From: Bacteroidales bacterium
GTDB taxonomy: Bacteria > Bacteroidota > Bacteroidia > Bacteroidales > UBA932
Assembly: GCA_018433265.1 (NCBI GenBank)
Contig: JAHDRO010000253.1
Span: forward strand, 1 to 8,501
DNA: 8,501 nt
Direction: 5' to 3'
Shown here piece after piece: positions 7,340 to 8,501 of this stretch. Position numbers and translations under genes: made by a program. Numbering within the stretch: the first letter of the stretch is position 1; each line of letters begins with the position of its first letter. Below the pieces are notes generated by a model. The model was not told the DNA's origin. It saw only the letters and a program-made list of their open reading frames with translations, and did no database searches.

Positions 7340-7458
7340 CCCAAACGGGATTTTGGGCAAGTTCATTGATAAGACTGGGAGACAAGCACAATATAAATAT
7401 AAGAGCGTTAATTTCTTAATAGGATATACGATAGAAGCTAGGAAACTAAATTTTTTTT
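7340..7458 (+). other. rRNA operon leader (transcribed spacer before 16S)
   Basis: Region between the predicted transcription start and the mature 16S end. It opens with a hairpin, CCCAAA (7340-7345) pairing with TTTGGG (7352-7357) around CGGGAT. GTTCATTGA (7361-7369) follows and resembles the boxA antitermination element, differing at one base from the GTTCTTTGA I recall before Bacteroidota 16S genes. The rest is AT-rich and ends in eight Ts (7451-7458) directly before 16S. No credible protein is encoded here. The processing stem with the 3' side of 16S cannot be checked because that side is outside the window. Confidence 0.6.
7361..7369 (+). promoter_or_regulatory. boxA-like antitermination motif in the rRNA leader
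   Basis: GTTCATTGA lies about 90 bases upstream of 16S, where NusB/NusE-binding boxA elements occur. It matches a common Bacteroidota leader form at eight of nine positions. The assignment rests on position and this short match only. Confidence 0.35.

Positions 7459-8501
<1,043 letters not shown>

Overview
This window is a piece of an AT-rich chromosome from a member of the Bacteroidota, probably class Bacteroidia and Bacteroidales-like, with every recognised gene on the + strand. Three things point there. The partial 16S rRNA has Bacteroidota-type stretches (for example TTTATTGGGTTTAAAGGG before the V4 region). Two promoters carry the Bacteroidota -7 box TAnnTTTG. The coding genes have A-rich upstream regions and lack clear Shine-Dalgarno sequences. 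I could not place the 16S below class/order level by eye.

Region 1 (2-4144) is a peptidase pair. A 5'-truncated zinc metalloprotease of the Met-zincin (DUF5117/DUF4953) type is followed after 6 bases by an exported S46 serine dipeptidyl-peptidase. The S46 enzyme has an Arg exactly 18 residues after the catalytic Ser, the position that makes this family specific for Asp/Glu (DPP11) rather than hydrophobic residues (DPP7). A hairpin plus T-tract at 4228-4254 probably ends this unit.

Region 2 (4256-7235) is a bcd-etfB-etfA operon: a short-chain (butyryl-CoA type) acyl-CoA dehydrogenase and both subunits of its electron-transfer flavoprotein, 10 bases apart at both junctions. The EtfB sequence resembles the NADH-linked, electron-bifurcating type more than the mitochondrial type. 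The operon has a TACCTTTG promoter box immediately after the preceding terminator and ends at a possible terminator before the rRNA promoter.

Region 3 (7291-8501) is the start of an rRNA operon: a textbook Bacteroidota promoter (TTTG-N19-TACCTTTG) whose -33 box sits in the loop of a perfect 8-bp inverted repeat, a leader of about 120 bases with a boxA-like motif, and the first ~1,043 bases of 16S rRNA, cut by the window edge.

Taken together (inference), the genes suit a peptide- and amino-acid-fermenting anaerobe: surface or periplasmic peptidases release dipeptides, including those with acidic residues, and the Bcd-Etf complex reduces crotonyl-CoA to butyryl-CoA on a butyrate route. I did not find a clearly new system; the most unusual items are the promoter/hairpin arrangements and the functional pairing of these gene sets.
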